A stretch of DNA of 64,000 nucleotides from Paramecium octaurelia (lineage: Eukaryota; Ciliophora; Oligohymenophorea; Peniculida; Parameciidae), in contig CAJJDP010000055.1 of NCBI GenBank assembly GCA_905182995.1, positions 1 to 64,000 on the forward strand, in the 5' to 3' direction. A program made the position numbers and the translations under genes. Below, in pieces: positions 24,071 through 36,314 of this stretch (position 1 is its first letter; every line of letters starts with the position of its first letter). The notes beneath the pieces were generated by a model, which saw nothing but the letters and a program-made list of their open reading frames with translations, searched no databases and was not told where the DNA came from.

Positions 24071-25576
24071 TCAAAGTTCAATTTCAAACTATTCTAATTA
24101 AATTGTTCTAGTAGGTTTCCTAAATTTACTTATGAAATCATTTCCTATTGCCTTGATAAATGGTATCAATATTAGCAAAAAGAGAGCGTAATTTATATAG
24201 TAAATGTGCTCAAAGATTAATGTAACCATTAGACGAGGAACCCCTTTCTCAAACAATTTAAGTATGTATCTCTATTACCCCTGTATTAAATAACAAAAGA
24301 AGTATAATGTTAATTTTATAATGTTGCTTCTGGAGAGCCAAAATCTTAATGGACTTTTATTAGGTTGTTCAGGTGGTTGCTCGTAGAGAATAAATAGATA
24401 TAAAGGGAAAAAGATTATTGAGATATATTAAACATCTGAAGTTTCGAATTTCTTTTCGTAACTATAATGCCCCTTATGAAGACAGGTATCTTGTCTGATT
24501 ATAAACTTCTTCCATTCCTCCTTCTCATCTAATAATTACTATGAATAATGTCTAAAGTAACATATTATCAATGTTATCAAGTAGAGTAAGGATAGCATAA
24601 TACCCAAATTAATATACTTAGCAATCTTGGTGCATGTCTTTTCATCTTTAATTCTTTTAGCCTCTATGTAAAGAGAATGAATCAATTGTTCTAATCCACA
24701 GTAATAATAAAGGTATAACAGATATATTCCTAAGACCCATCCCAGGATAATTTAATTTAGAAAATGAACTCCAAAATATAAACGACCAATTCCGATCAAA
24801 AAAATAAATATTCCTAAAAAAAATTAGCATTGCTTAAAACTTATTGGCGAATTTGGATACAGCATCTTAAATCTCATATTACTAATATAGAAATAAAGGA
24901 TTTTACCATGAGATTGACTATTGCATCTGCGTCAGTTAAGATTAATTATCTTTATAAAATTCGTTATCATCAATTAGCTATTTTTGATCTGGCTTATACT
25001 TTTTGCAAACGATTGTTTCTAAGAGTAGAACATAAAATACGAATGGCCTTAAAGAGTGACCACTCGGATCCCCATATCCAGTATAGCAAAAATCCAATTT
25101 TATTTAATCATCAATATAGAATGGTCTTGGTTAGGCAGCTATCATTTTAACCAAATTTCCCATTGATGAAGCCAAAGCATTCATTGTAAAAATCTTTAAA
25201 GCTTGTTCTTTGTTGGTAGCTTTGAACCAAAGTAGAATTGCAAGAATATTTGTTACTATAGCATCCCCTGCAGTTGAGAATATCAGCAAAAAGTATTCTA
25301 TAAATATATTATATTGATACCAAATGTTCCTTACTCTTAACCATATTCAAATTTATTTTATAAAAACTTAGTTATGTTATTACTAAATTCATATGTATAT
25401 TTGCTAAAAAAGACATCCAAAACCAAAATCAGGGTTGCTAAAATTGTTGAAAATGTGACTTTGCTCATAAAAAAAAATATATTTAATATTAAATTAGGAA
25501 GTCTAAGTAAATGAAATTTAAAGTTCCATTCTGATATTCCTAAAATAATAATTCCAGAATTCCCAAAAATATTCAT
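24071..25576 (-). CDS. PAP2-superfamily phosphatase, multi-pass membrane
   Basis: 476 residues, introns at 24814-24840, 24882-24906 and 25298-25320. The PAP2 (type 2 phosphatidic acid phosphatase/haloperoxidase) signature is complete: C1 KMIAAQPRPF, C2 YGDPSGHSLR and C3 GIGRLYFGVHFLNQIILGW. These give the conserved Lys, Arg-Pro, Ser-Gly-His and Arg...His residues, with His as nucleophile. Several spans lie before and after the motifs. A charged insert of ~50 residues between C2 and C3 is longer than usual. Two introns fall inside this insert and are needed to keep C3 in frame. Likely substrates are lipid phosphates such as sphingosine phosphate, phosphatidate or isoprenoid diphosphate; the sequence alone does not decide. 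Confidence 0.92.
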
Positions 25577-26149
25577 ATATATTATTGAAGTATTCAAATA
25601 CTTCTAAAATAATGAAATCAATTAACTTGCTAATTTTAATTATGTTTATATTCATAAAAATTCAATTTGAGTATCTAAACATAAATTAATTTTGAACAAG
25701 TTTTAAACATCCCTATCAATGAATTTTAAAAATTAAATTGAATATAATAAATTTATTATAATTTTTTTTATTTAATCTTAAAAAAATATTGAAGTGAAAA
25801 TATGATTGGATTACCAAAATAATATGAGATTTAACTTTGTTGAAGTTCTTTAAAGAAATCAAGATTTACTATGTTATGAAGATAGAAGCTTAGAGCGAAC
25901 TATATCTTTATTTTGATCTCTTTGTAAATCAATCGATTTATGAAGAATCAAAAATAATAATACTATGAAATAGCCCGATGAAACATTAGGTTGATTATGT
26001 AATTATTTATTCTTAATTTAATCATTTAAGTTCATAGCATTTTTTGATTTCACTTTAAATAGTTTGCAACATTTATTTTTTCAGATTTTAAATGCTTTAT
26101 TAATCAAATTAATTTAATTGAAAAACCTTCACTTTGTTTTGATTAAATT
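25577..26149. other. gene-free stretch, maybe tail of the copine relic
   Basis: About 570 bp upstream of the PAP2 gene. On the minus strand near 25800-25860 a short frame reads FFKELQQSQISYYFGN, which resembles the last helix of copines (near 'vLaEIPxQ'). It may be the decayed end of the neighbouring pseudogene. Nothing else can be supported. Confidence 0.3.
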
Positions 26150-27523
26150 CACTATTTATAATTGCAGAAATTTCAGTTAAATGTTCCGACAATGTAACCA
26201 ATATAATAACAGTCGGTAAAATTAGTTCTATTATTTACTGGTATATTAATACTATGTTAGAGAAACTATTTAAAATTATCAACGTCATAGATTTAATTTA
26301 AAATTAAGATTATGCCAACAGTGAAATCAGGTTTGAAGATTTCTGTTTATTTAACTATTTCAAAACAACAAGGAGCTAATTGAATATTATCTTGCAATTC
26401 AATTTATTTATAACATTTTGAATAATCTTCACAGATCTATTGAATCCCATTTTATTAAGTTGAAATTAAAAAACTATTCAATATAGAAAAGGAGAAATTA
26501 CAATTCTTTATTTTATTAATTCAGTTTTCCTCCAAGCCCATACAATGAGGCTGTATTTAATTTATTATATTGTATTAGAATGGATCCTATAATAATAAGA
26601 AACTATTAAAAGATGTTTAATTAATTGTGGGATTTGGCATGCATATTCATGGAGCTTTTACTAAATTCCATGAAGATTAAGGTATGAATTTGCTTATTTT
26701 AGAGCCAAGAATAAAAATTTAATTCGTGCTTAATCTGACATGATAACAATTTTAAATGGCCACAGTTTTTCTAAAATTTATAATCAGAGTTACATGTTCT
26801 GGATTAATCAATGCAAATTATTTACTTGGAGATAGCATAATATCATGATATGACAATTCAATAAACCCAATAAATTTGTGTCTTGGAGGATTCTTTTAAG
26901 AGTGATCCCAACATTCGATTTTAAAGTTTTTGTATTCATCATAGAGATTTAAAAGGCCCATGTCAATGGAAAAAGGAACCCAAGAAGGATTTAAATTATC
27001 TTCAATGAATTCTGTTACATATACAAGTTTCCATTCATCATCATCCCATTAAAAAAACTGCAAAAATGGATCTGATTTGTTGAACATTCCATCTGTATTT
27101 AGCAGCTTTTCTCCAGCCCAATGTTGAAACAATAGAGTTCCCTTTTGCAACAAACTTGCCTCTAGCTTTATATTGAAGTGATTATTTGTTTTGACTAAAG
27201 TGCCATTTTGTATTAATTCTCCCAATTAAAACTATTGTCTAAATATAGATGAATACTTAAATGTAGCCAATAGCTGTATTCTCATCTACGCTTATATCGA
27301 GTCGATAACTTTAGTATTTATGAAATTCAAAAACTGCGTTGTAATTAGTTATCCATAAATCATCTTATTTATTCATGGGTATTGACTGATTTTTTATTTT
27401 ATAAATTTATTCATTTGAATCCTTATATGATAATTGGACTTCAACTTATTTAGGTTAGAGTTCTTTGATACTAAGTTGAACTTCAATCTTGACGTTCTTA
27501 AATTTATAATCTTAGATTTGCAT
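26150..27523 (-). pseudogene. copine (C2-C2-vWA) gene, decayed in its 3' half
   Basis: From the ATG at 27523, with one 25-nt intron at 27232-27256, a frame of 283 codons runs to TGA at 26647. It holds two C2 domains. The second is clear: KSDPFLQFFQWDDDEWKLVY, VTEFIEDNLNPSWVPFSIDM and KIECWDHSQKNPPRHKFIGF. Copines are calcium-dependent phospholipid-binding proteins whose C2 pair is followed by a vWA-like domain. Pieces of that domain are recognisable in other frames: QFLIIIGSILIQYNKL with SLYGLGGKL near 26530-26630, and GIQQICEDYSKCYKQIEL near 26370-26460. The pieces are separated by frameshifts and TGA codons, and the expected MIDAS 'DFTGSN' block is not seen. So the gene looks disabled. A truncated tandem-C2 product could still be made. 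Confidence 0.75.
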
Positions 27524-27699
27524 AATAATAATTAATATATTAATAAACGATTATCAATTGTCTTTAATATAATTGTACTAGTAGAAATTGATTGTAGAAA
27601 TAAAGAAATAAGTGTAATGATATTAATATATATCACTTCCACTTATTTAAATAATAAAATATTTGACTACTTAGTAATTTAAACATCTATTATTATTAT

Positions 27700-28724
27700 T
27701 CAAATCCATGCAAGTTGCTTATATCCACAAGGTTAAGTATTATTATAGTGATGAGAATGTTTGTAATTCATAGAGTTTAAGAATTGTTGATATTCTGACT
27801 CTGTATTCTTCTTATTGAAATAGTCTATTTAATTTTAGTAAAGCCTTTGAGGATTAAGCAATTATGACTTTAAGGGTTCTTCCAGTTTGAAAATTCTAAA
27901 TTCAATGAACACAATTTGATTGGGATTAACTTAAGTTCTTTTAAACATCTATTTTTGTTCAATTTTACACTTAAATTATGCACCTTCATAAGTATTGATA
28001 TATTAATCAAAATGTGACACCCCAGAGAGCGAACTCAAAGTAACATCACACCATAATTTTAAGGATGTTCCTATATCAAAAATGGATGGTAGAGTTTTAG
28101 TTTCATGAAGGTGATGTGAAACCATTTCTCTAGTTACGCCCATGAGAGCATGAAATTATTCATTCACTATTCTTTATGACAATGAACTACTGTCCTTGTT
28201 TACTTTTTGGATTATACAGTGATAGGGGTAATTTTAAGCTAGTTGTTCTACTTCTAACAATTCTTCATTTGAAATGTAATAATGTTAAGTATACTCATTG
28301 AGGATATTGAATCTTTGATGTACTAATTCAACTGCTAATTAAGCACATTGATCTTCTTATTTTAGTAGTAGATTAACTATCTAATCAATTGAGTAGTTAG
28401 GTTGGTCAAGTAGTTCTAGTGTGTAAAAGTAAACATCATCTAGTTGATCTGTTCGGGTTACTCTGTGGTTGTAGGTGCAGGGTGTTTCTTTAAGATTGCC
28501 TAAACAATGTTCAGGAATATAATTGAGAGCTAATTTAAGTTCCACTTCTGACTTTATGTAAACACGTTCTTTCAACCATTTTGGTACTGAAACTATACAA
28601 ATTAATTGCTTTGTTGGGTTATGCTTTAGATTTTGTTTTCCTGATTGATTACATGAATATAAATATTACTCTTTTTGTTAACACTCTTCGAATAAATTGA
28701 TAGACTTGTGGACTCATCATGCAT
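27700..28724 (-). CDS. 331-residue protein, unknown
   Basis: One intron at 28641-28669. A soluble, mixed-composition protein. I recognise no domain, although regular hydrophobic spacing and conserved-looking Trp, His and Cys residues (SVPKWLKERVYIKSEVELKL, VTREMVSHHLHETKTL, LKLWCDVTLSSLSGVSHFDQ) suggest folded domains rather than low complexity. The last 60 residues are rich in Gln, Asn, His and Tyr. An upstream ATG at 28754 could be used if an 18-nt sequence ending GAG were spliced out; I prefer 28724, which needs no such intron. Confidence 0.75.
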
Positions 28725-29089
28725 ACTTACTCGTTATTTGACTATTTTACTCATTTTTGTATTGGGATTAATAAATATAAAAATACTGTAAAAGTGACAT
28801 ACATTAAGTTGCTAATTATTTACATTAAGTTATTATAATTATTATTATAATTACACTTATTATTATTGTGTATATATATATATTATCAATTATTTTGGTT
28901 TTATGTGATGGGATAGAGCATTAATTCTATAATGTGATAAGGATAGGGTTAATAAACGATATTTGATGATTTAAGCTATTTAATTTTTTCTTATTTTTGA
29001 TTGGCCGATTAGAAATGAAAAAAGATTAATTGGGATTTATATTTGTAATAAGGCGGGTTTGAAACATTAATAAATTAATCAAAAATCAA
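28725..29089. promoter_or_regulatory. divergent promoter region upstream of histone H2A
   Basis: About 365 bp between divergent starts. GATTGG at 28999-29004, roughly 90 bp before the H2A ATG, matches an inverted CCAAT box, a common feature of histone promoters in other eukaryotes. A run of TA repeats lies near 28870. Whether either is used here is inference. Confidence 0.35.
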
Positions 29090-29491
29090 ATGTCATCAGG
29101 AGGAAAAGGAAAAGCAGGAAAGGGAGGTAAAGCCGCAGGAGCTCATAAATCAGTTTCCAGATCACACAAAGCTGGTTTGTAATTCCCAGTCGGAAGAGTT
29201 TCAAGATATTTGAAATAAGGTAGATACACAGAAAGAGTTGGTGCTGGTGCTCCAGTTTATCTTTCAGCTGTTTTGGAATATTTGGCTGCTGAAGTTTTGG
29301 AACTTGCCGGAAATGCCGCTAAAGATAACAAGAAAAACAGAATCAACCCAAGACACATTCTTTTAGCCATCAGAAACGACGATGAATTAAACAAATTAAT
29401 GGCCAACACAACAATCGCTGACGGTGGTGTTTTACCAAGCATTCATCCATAATTATACCCATCAAAGGAAGACCCAAGTTAAGCAGTTTGA
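29090..29491 (+). CDS. H2A: histone H2A
   Basis: Intronless, 133 residues. Core nucleosome component. Seen: basic Gly/Lys tail ([20 protein letters not shown]); the H2A signature [34 protein letters not shown] with [30 protein letters not shown]; and the docking region [18 protein letters not shown]. The acidic-patch residues are present (EYLAAE, NDDELN). The tail ends EDPSQAV. SQ sits where H2A.X has its phospho-site, but the SQ[DE]-hydrophobic motif is not complete, so canonical H2A is the safest call. Codon use is richer in G and C than in neighbours, as expected for a highly expressed gene. Confidence 0.98.
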
Positions 29492-29594
29492 AATGTTTAA
29501 TTTGTTTTACAATTAACATATACAAATTTATTTTAATATTTCTAGTCTCCAAAACATATTAACCATATAATAAATGAACTTGAATATTGATAAA

Positions 29595-30946
29595 TCAATT
29601 CTTCTTTGATGTGTGTGCAATTTTAACAGACTTTTATGCTGCATCATCTAAATCTGTTGCAGTTGTGATTGATACTTTAGTCTATGATTTGGCAAATTCA
29701 TCCAACATCTTGGCGCCTTTTAATTATTGTCAATTTATTACCTTATTATGAGTTTGTTCCTGTTAATCTAACAACCAATGGTGTCTTTAAATCAACCAAT
29801 TAAGCTGCTTTGATAATACCTTCAGCAATGATGTTGCATTTCATAATACCACCAAAAATATTAATAAGGATTGTTTCTACCCTTGGATGAGAGTTCAAGA
29901 TTTCAAATGCTGTCTTTACTTATTCAACATTAGCACCACCTCCGACATCTAAGAAATTGGCAGGTTCTCCACCATATAATTTAATAATGTCCATTGTAGC
30001 CATAGCCAAACCAGCTCCATTCACCATACAACCAATATTTCCATCTAATGCAACATAGTTCAATCCTGCTGCCAAAGCCAATTCTTCATGAGGATCTACC
30101 TATTCTGAAGCAACTGATGTTTTTCTCAATTCTACCAACTACTTTTATCTAAATTTAGCATTGTCATCAACATTAATTTTAGCGTCGATGCAGAATAATT
30201 GATTTTTTGGATCTGTTGCCCATGGATTGATTTCTACTTAAGTAGCATCCAAAGAAATAAACATCTTATAAAGATTTCTCAATTATTCAACTGCTTATTA
30301 TCTAACAGATTATAATTGAAGAGTGTCAACAACCTTATTGGCAATTTGATCTGTTAATCCTGTGTTTACATCAATTGGTAAGACAATAATACTATTTGGA
30401 TCTGTCTTTGCTACTTCTTCGATTTCCATTCCACCATTTATTGATGCAACAATAGCTGGCTTTTATGAATTTCTATCCAGAATAAATGCTAAATATAACT
30501 GACGTACTATGTCTACACCTTCGTGTACAAGGACTGCATTCACTTACAAACCCTAATTTAGTAAATATTAGTCAGTACTTCTTTTGGTGTCTAATGTGTT
30601 ACCAATTTATATCCAATCATTTGTTTAGTGTAGTTGGCTACTTCTTCTGGAGTTTTGCAGATCTTGACTCCTCCCTTCAAACCACTTGATAATGTTCCTA
30701 GAATTAAGCTTTATTCATACCCTTTCCTCTTCCACCAGCATGCACTTGGGATTTAAGGATCAAACCACCACTTGGATCTAATGTCTTTGCTACTTTGGCA
30801 GCATCGTCAGCATTCAAAGCGATTGCTCCTTTTTACACTCTGACATTGAACCCTCTCATCAAGTCTTTACTTTGATATTCATGAAGATCAAAGCATTTAA
30901 CAACTTTGTGTTACAATGCAGCCAACCTTGTAATGCGATTGAACAT
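29595..30946 (-). CDS. SUCLA2: succinyl-CoA ligase beta subunit, mitochondrial
   Basis: 425 residues; introns at 29717-29741, 30553-30578 and 30698-30720. Family role: the ATP-grasp beta subunit that, with alpha, makes succinate and NTP from succinyl-CoA in the citric-acid cycle. Seen: a presequence-like N-terminus ([20 protein letters not shown]); [10 protein letters not shown]; the ATP-grasp block [11 protein letters not shown]; the IEEVA-type motif in [40 protein letters not shown]; and [15 protein letters not shown] with [20 protein letters not shown]. Loss of the first intron would break the AGGRGKG loop, which supports it. ADP- versus GDP-specificity cannot be told by eye. It converges on H2A with about 100 bp between stops. 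Confidence 0.96.
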
Positions 30947-31117
30947 TTATTTTAAATCTTTTTATTTAATCAAAGCACAATAACTAATCACTTAAAAAAT
31001 AAACTATTTTTAGGATTCAATAAAGCAATCTATACACACTCCTCTTAGAAATAAGATTAATATAATTAATAATTACAAAAGAAAAATGTAAAAACCAATG
31101 AATCAAAAAACTATTTT

Positions 31118-32563
31118 TCATGGCTTTTTCTTGATATCATTCGATTGCAAAATCGATCTTTAGATTGGATTCTTGAAGTTGAAGTAAACTGATTTGAAAT
31201 GGAGTAGATTGTATTTTATTTCTAAATCTTGATTCTCTCTTTCCATCAATTGCTATTCAGCTTTCAAGGTCATACCTGGATCATGTTCGACTATACCTTC
31301 AAAGGTAGAAATTTAAGCAATTTAAATGTTTTGTTGATGTACACCTAATCCTTCATGCAAATCGCTTAAGGAATATCCCACTCCAATACTCTTTATACTA
31401 CCTTAATTAGTTATTGCACTGTATTATTATGCACTGCTCCCGTTATCCGATGTTCCGACTAATTCATCTTAAGCACCAAAGGTTTTAACATTTTGAGGTT
31501 ACAAATTCTCTCCTAAGAATTCCCTATATATTTTTAGTTATTTAATTACCTTCTTATCGTACCACAGCTTTAATAATTTGAATTTTATGTGCTTTTCAAT
31601 TTTTTATGACCTTTTTGCTTATGAGACCTGCTTTTTTAAATAGTCCAATCCAATCCTTAATCTGAAATATTGTGTAAAGTCGTAAGGAACAGACCCCTTA
31701 GCATTGCATATGATGGTTTTTATTATGACGACAATGCTTTAACATATCTCATATATCTTAATTTAATGATATGGTTACTTTAAAATAGAATTTGGGCATT
31801 CTGAACACAACTCTTCAATTTTTGTTTCTTATTTTAATTTTCCTATTTTTTCTAATCTCTGTGTATCATTTTTTTCGATATTCATCCATGGCAAACGTTA
31901 TTTTAATAAGTATATTAACAAGTAACCTAAAGATTCTAAGTCATCCTTTGCTGTCTAATCTATCCCTTAATGAGCAGCCAAACTTGCATATCTACTAGTA
32001 CCAATAAAGGATATCTTCTTTTTTTTCTTGGTTTTTTAATTTATATTTCGAGATATTCCAAAATCAATAAGAAAGATCTTGTCGCTATCGGCTTTGCTTA
32101 ATATATTTTCAGGTTTGAGATCTCTATGTATTATATTCCTATAAATTATTTATTAATTAACCTTTTGTGTATTTGTTCTAAAATCCATAGCAATTAGAAA
32201 GCTATGTTGTACACACATTAGGTTGAAAACTTCTAATATTGCTTTTAAAAATATGTTAAATCGTGTCCAAGCATTCTTGTTATCATAACGTTGCATTTCT
32301 TGAATTGACCATACCAATATAATTCAGGAATCTAAGAAACTCCTTCCAATAACGTCAATATTTCAATCTAATTTGACAAACTATAATACTTCTTTATTTA
32401 AACTACTAAAACTTGCCATTTCTTGCCTTTCCACCTTTATTGCAACATTTTTGTTTCTTTTCATGCATCTCCCAATATACACAATTCCAAATGAACCTTA
32501 TGATATTCTTTTAATTATTTCATATTGATTATCAATTACATCTCCTTATTAAATTTGGTTCAT
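31118..32563 (-). CDS. casein-kinase-1-family protein kinase
   Basis: 450 residues, introns at 31524-31549, 31757-31778, 32139-32161 and 32368-32389. Kinase domain, residues ~10-290: glycine loop RISQGSFGIVYIGRC; VAIK lysine; IIHRDLKPENILS; LIDFGISR; the CK1-specific activation region FIGTSRYASLAAHQGIDQTA with KDDLESLGYLLIYLLKQRLP; and YMRYVKALSSQQKPSYAMLR, which matches the CK1 C-lobe. These replace the APE motif, as in all CK1 enzymes. The ~160-residue tail is rich in Ser, Gln and Gly. The splice at 31757-31778 restores the typical C-lobe helix; without it the frame is unlike any CK1. Confidence 0.94.
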
Positions 32564-32934
32564 AAATTTATTAATAGAAAGAATGATGATGTATTTTAAA
32601 TCAATTCTTAAAAATAATAATTATTTATGATGGACTTTTAATTTACATATTAGACTTTTTGGTAATGATATCAAAAATAATGTTGTTGCAATGAACGTAA
32701 AGAAAAATTTTATTTACAAATAATACTTAAAATTTATGTCATTTATCAATTATTGATAAGTTGGAAATAAAAGTTGATTTAAAAAAGAAAAATTGCTGAA
32801 TTACTTTTTTATAATAATATAATTTACAATTTCATAAAAAACCGAAGTTGAGGAGAGGAATATTTTAATCATCATTAAATAATATATTCAGTTAAAATAA
32901 TTTGTTAAATTATAAAATAAATATATTTAATTGA
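32564..32934. promoter_or_regulatory. divergent intergenic region
   Basis: About 370 bp between divergent start codons (CK1-like kinase and Sec14-like gene). Very AT-rich; no gene or defined box seen. Confidence 0.4.
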
Positions 32935-35074
32935 ATGTTTTAAGGGCAGTACCAAAATCTGATGATCAATTAAAAAGATCTTCTTAATTTGAATTTCGAA
33001 TGTATAAACTGAAATTGATTAATTATAGAGAATTACATCAAGATTGGAAGCGGCTATTAAGCAGTTAGAAGAATTTTCAAGAATGTGCAGTACGATTAGT
33101 TTGAAAAATAGCAGTTGAAGGAGTTAAAGGGATTTATGGATTCAATTCCTATTTAGTATTTAAAGGAGTATGTTTAGTGATCATATTTGAGGGTTCAGGA
33201 CGATTCTGTATTATTGCGATTTTTATATGCTCATAAATTCATGAAGGAGGAGACAGTTAATTATTTTGTTGATCACTTAGACTGGCTTAATAATCCAGAA
33301 ACAACTATATTAGATGACCTTCCTCAATACGATAAAATCATCTAAATCATAGGTAGGGATGATATGTTAAGACCCGTATTGCACATAAATTTATGCCAAC
33401 CTTTGGATAATCATTTTATCAAGGCCATAACCAATAAACTAATATTGATGGAAGACTACATGTTTGCGTCAAGTAAAGTGGAAAGTTGGATAATAATAAT
33501 TGATATGAGCTAATTCAATCCTAATGTTTAGAAAGAGTAAATTGAATAAGCAGTTAAGCATTTTATTACAAACTTCCCAATGTCATTGGAACATATCTAC
33601 TTTTTGGATGCAAGTGAAATTTTAAGATAGATAGGTGAAAATTTGTTGAGTTAGAAAGAATTTAAGATATTTGATTTGGATGACAAAATTTCTATTATGA
33701 ATAAAGCTGAATTTAAGAAGGATAAGTTATAGTTGCTATCACCTGAATATAATACTTTATTTATTGTTGAAGACCCATTGTTTTAGTAGGCATCTCAAAA
33801 GTCTTTGTCTTAATTAGTTATCAATTAGCCACAACCTACATTATATGGCTAACCTTAGAAGGCCTAATAAAATGCTGATCTAATTGGACCCTTGTATCCT
33901 TTGGTTGTTTATGCAGTATCGTAACCTTAACCTTATGTTCCTGAGATCCATGACAAAGAATTACAATAGTACACAAATTAGAAATAAATTCCCACCTTCT
34001 TTTTAGACACTTAGAATTAATTTTGCCAAAATTATCAGCCTCATAAATATAATAATACAAGTGTACCTTAACATTAGTAACAGATTGATACTATACCTTA
34101 ACAGTAAACTAACAAAAGAGTTGTCACTCAGTTGTAATCCCAAATGACTTTTCAAAATACAGAATATTCTATGTATTAATTAGATAATTATATGTAGGAG
34201 GACAAAATACGATGATATCATTGAATAATACAATTGGAATAAGTATGGTATTGCCTAGTAATAGCCTATAGCAGACACAGAGAAAATAATCTATGATGCA
34301 ACATATCATGATTCATCATAACATCAAATCAATACACCATATTTATAGTAAACTCCAACTTTACCAGGAACAGAAAAAACTATAAAGAAGTTTGATATCC
34401 ATAATACTCAAGATGTTCATTCAACCGGAGGATTTTTTGAAGATCCTATTCTTCCTTAACATGATTATAATAATGTTCAGCCTTCTTTTTACAGTGATTA
34501 AAAACACTTGCCAATCAAACATTTTGATTTTGAAAATAACTCTCCATAGTTAACTCAACAATAGAGGAATATGTATACAGATCCACGATCTCCACTCGAG
34601 ATCGATCAATACCCCCCAATTCATTAGTAAATAGAAAAAAAATTTGATTTTGGTCCAATTCCAGTAAGACCATCTGAATAATCCTACACACCCTCTTATA
34701 TAGCTTCAGATAAACCTTATATTCCAGAAAGGATCTCGGACATTCCAATGTATCAAAACAATTATTTATAACAGCAGCCATTTCAAAATATTCCTTCATC
34801 TTCTCTACCTCAAACTTATGGATATTCACCTTATCAGCCATAAACACCCTTTAGTCCTCTTCCAAGTAGTACTAATTTATATGTTGCTCCAACTTATCCA
34901 TTAACAACTACAAACAGATCCTACCTTTAGAACTCAACCTAACCTAAAATAATCGAATAAGACGGAATCAAATTTCAGGATGAAACAATGGTTGTTGGCG
35001 ACCCTGATCAAAGACCAACAAAATCTTCAAATAGAGATCCAGCACTTGATTAATAATAATGTTAAATTTTTTGA
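32935..35074 (+). CDS. Sec14/CRAL-TRIO domain protein with long Pro/Gln-rich tail
   Basis: 687 residues; introns at 33002-33028, 33168-33191 and 34173-34197. The N-terminal ~270 residues resemble a CRAL-TRIO lipid-transfer domain: a leading helix bundle with DDSVLLRFLYAHKFMKEET, the start of the pocket (RPVLHINLCQPLD), IIIIDMSQFNP in the position of the family's 'DlxG' strand, then MSLEHIYFLDASEILRQI. The remaining ~400 residues are a disordered tail rich in Pro, Gln, Tyr and Asn (QNIPSSSLPQTYGYSPYQPQ). Family role: binding and exchange of phosphatidylinositol or similar lipids. The second intron is 24 nt, keeps frame, contains a TGA and ends GAG rather than TAG. Confidence 0.8.
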
Positions 35075-35613
35075 TTTTGAATATTATTCTTAATTTTTTA
35101 TCTCTGAATTTTATTGCTTGTTGCAAAGTTAAAAATTTCAAGATTTGAAAATTTATTTCTAAATGTGCAAAAAATGCTATTCAACATTATATATTTTTAT
35201 TATAATATTAATAATAGTTTTTATTAATAATTTTGTAAACTAACTATTAGGAGTAGGTGAATTTTTGACATTAACTATGTTTATTATAGTTTAGGCTATC
35301 AATATTCAAATTTAAGCCTATTTGATCTCCAGAATGAACAATATCATTTTTACTTTAGCAATAACATTAATTAATCAATATTATTTTAGTTAAAATATAA
35401 ACATTGTTTAATGAAAGTTATATTCTTTGTTTAATCAAATTGAAAATATTGTCTTGAACCATGTTTTAGATGAGGATTTCAATGCATTTATCAATTTATT
35501 TTGCTTTTACTATATTGCAGAAAATGGAATATAATTTATTTAAAATTTACTGACATCATCTTCAAATGGTATTTAAAGCCGATTCATAACTTTTAATTAA
35601 TTAAATTAATCTA
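35075..35613. other. AT-rich spacer
   Basis: About 540 bp with no gene I can support. Short open frames occur on both strands but none is coding-like. Confidence 0.45.
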
Positions 35614-35826
35614 ATGGGTTGCGTCTAAAACAAAGCCAAACTATCCATGTCCTAAAGAATTATACATTTATAAGAAAAGTCTGCTTCAATTGCAATTCAT
35701 CATTAATAATTTCAGATCAAAGATCAATAGTACAATATACTCAAAAATCCCATAATGAGGAGAAGAGAATAAAAGAAAAGCAAAATCTCTTACACCAGTG
35801 CATGTACTCCCATTATGAATGACTGA
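35614..35826 (+). CDS. small MGC protein, predicted N-myristoylated
   Basis: Intronless, 70 residues. Starts MGCVQNKAKLSMS: Gly2 with Cys3 and Ser/Lys nearby is a classic signal for myristoylation plus palmitoylation. The rest is basic and Gln-rich, ending with KNPIMRRREQKKSK and TPIMND. The ending matches a second small protein on the opposite strand at 36315-36569 (KNPIVKRR and TPSLIND), so the two are paralogues in inverted orientation. A membrane-tethered peptide or adaptor is inferred. No known family recognised. The match to the paralogue is the main reason to trust such a short frame. Confidence 0.75.
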
Positions 35827-36016
35827 AAATTTGAAAGACCTCATGTTCATAATATAATATTTATTTTGTATTTTCAACTTGCTCAATCTACACTGATCTG
35901 CATGTCCCTTTCATTTCCTGTCAATCTTCATCTTTAATTTTTAATCGTTTTACATACTTATATTGTACCGATAAACCAATCATATATAAATCAAAAAATT
36001 AATCATAGTTATTATT

Positions 36017-36160
36017 TCAAGAATGTTTTATATATACTTTTTGACAAAATTTAATTATTATCTGAATGCTTTTGTTTAGCTTCTCTTATGCAAACTAATC
36101 AGCTTTATCTTTCGTATTCTTGAGTCGTTTCTTATTTGATGACAAAAACAAAGACGACAT
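36017..36160 (-). CDS. possible 47-residue basic protein
   Basis: Frame of 47 codons starting MSSLFLSSNKKRLKNTKDKA and continuing with charged, Gln-containing sequence typical of coding DNA here. It lies between the two MGC paralogues. It could be a small gene, the first exon of something longer whose later exons I cannot place, or chance. Confidence 0.35.
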
Positions 36161-36314
36161 ACCACTATTGTAATTAAATCGATAACAAATGTTATTCGTT
36201 AATTTCAAACCTAGTCAAAAGCAATTTTATCTTCTTTCTTTCTACATCACTCCTTTTTAAAAATTAATAAAAGTTAAAGTGATTATACGTGAAGAGATAA
36301 ATATAAAACATAGA

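Noticed and set aside
26254-26760. Forward-strand open frames (starting MLEKLFKIINVIDL, later IVGFGMHIHGAFTKFHED) that look like a multi-exon gene
   Set aside because: They lie antisense to the recognisable copine vWA fragments on the minus strand, and no normal introns join them.
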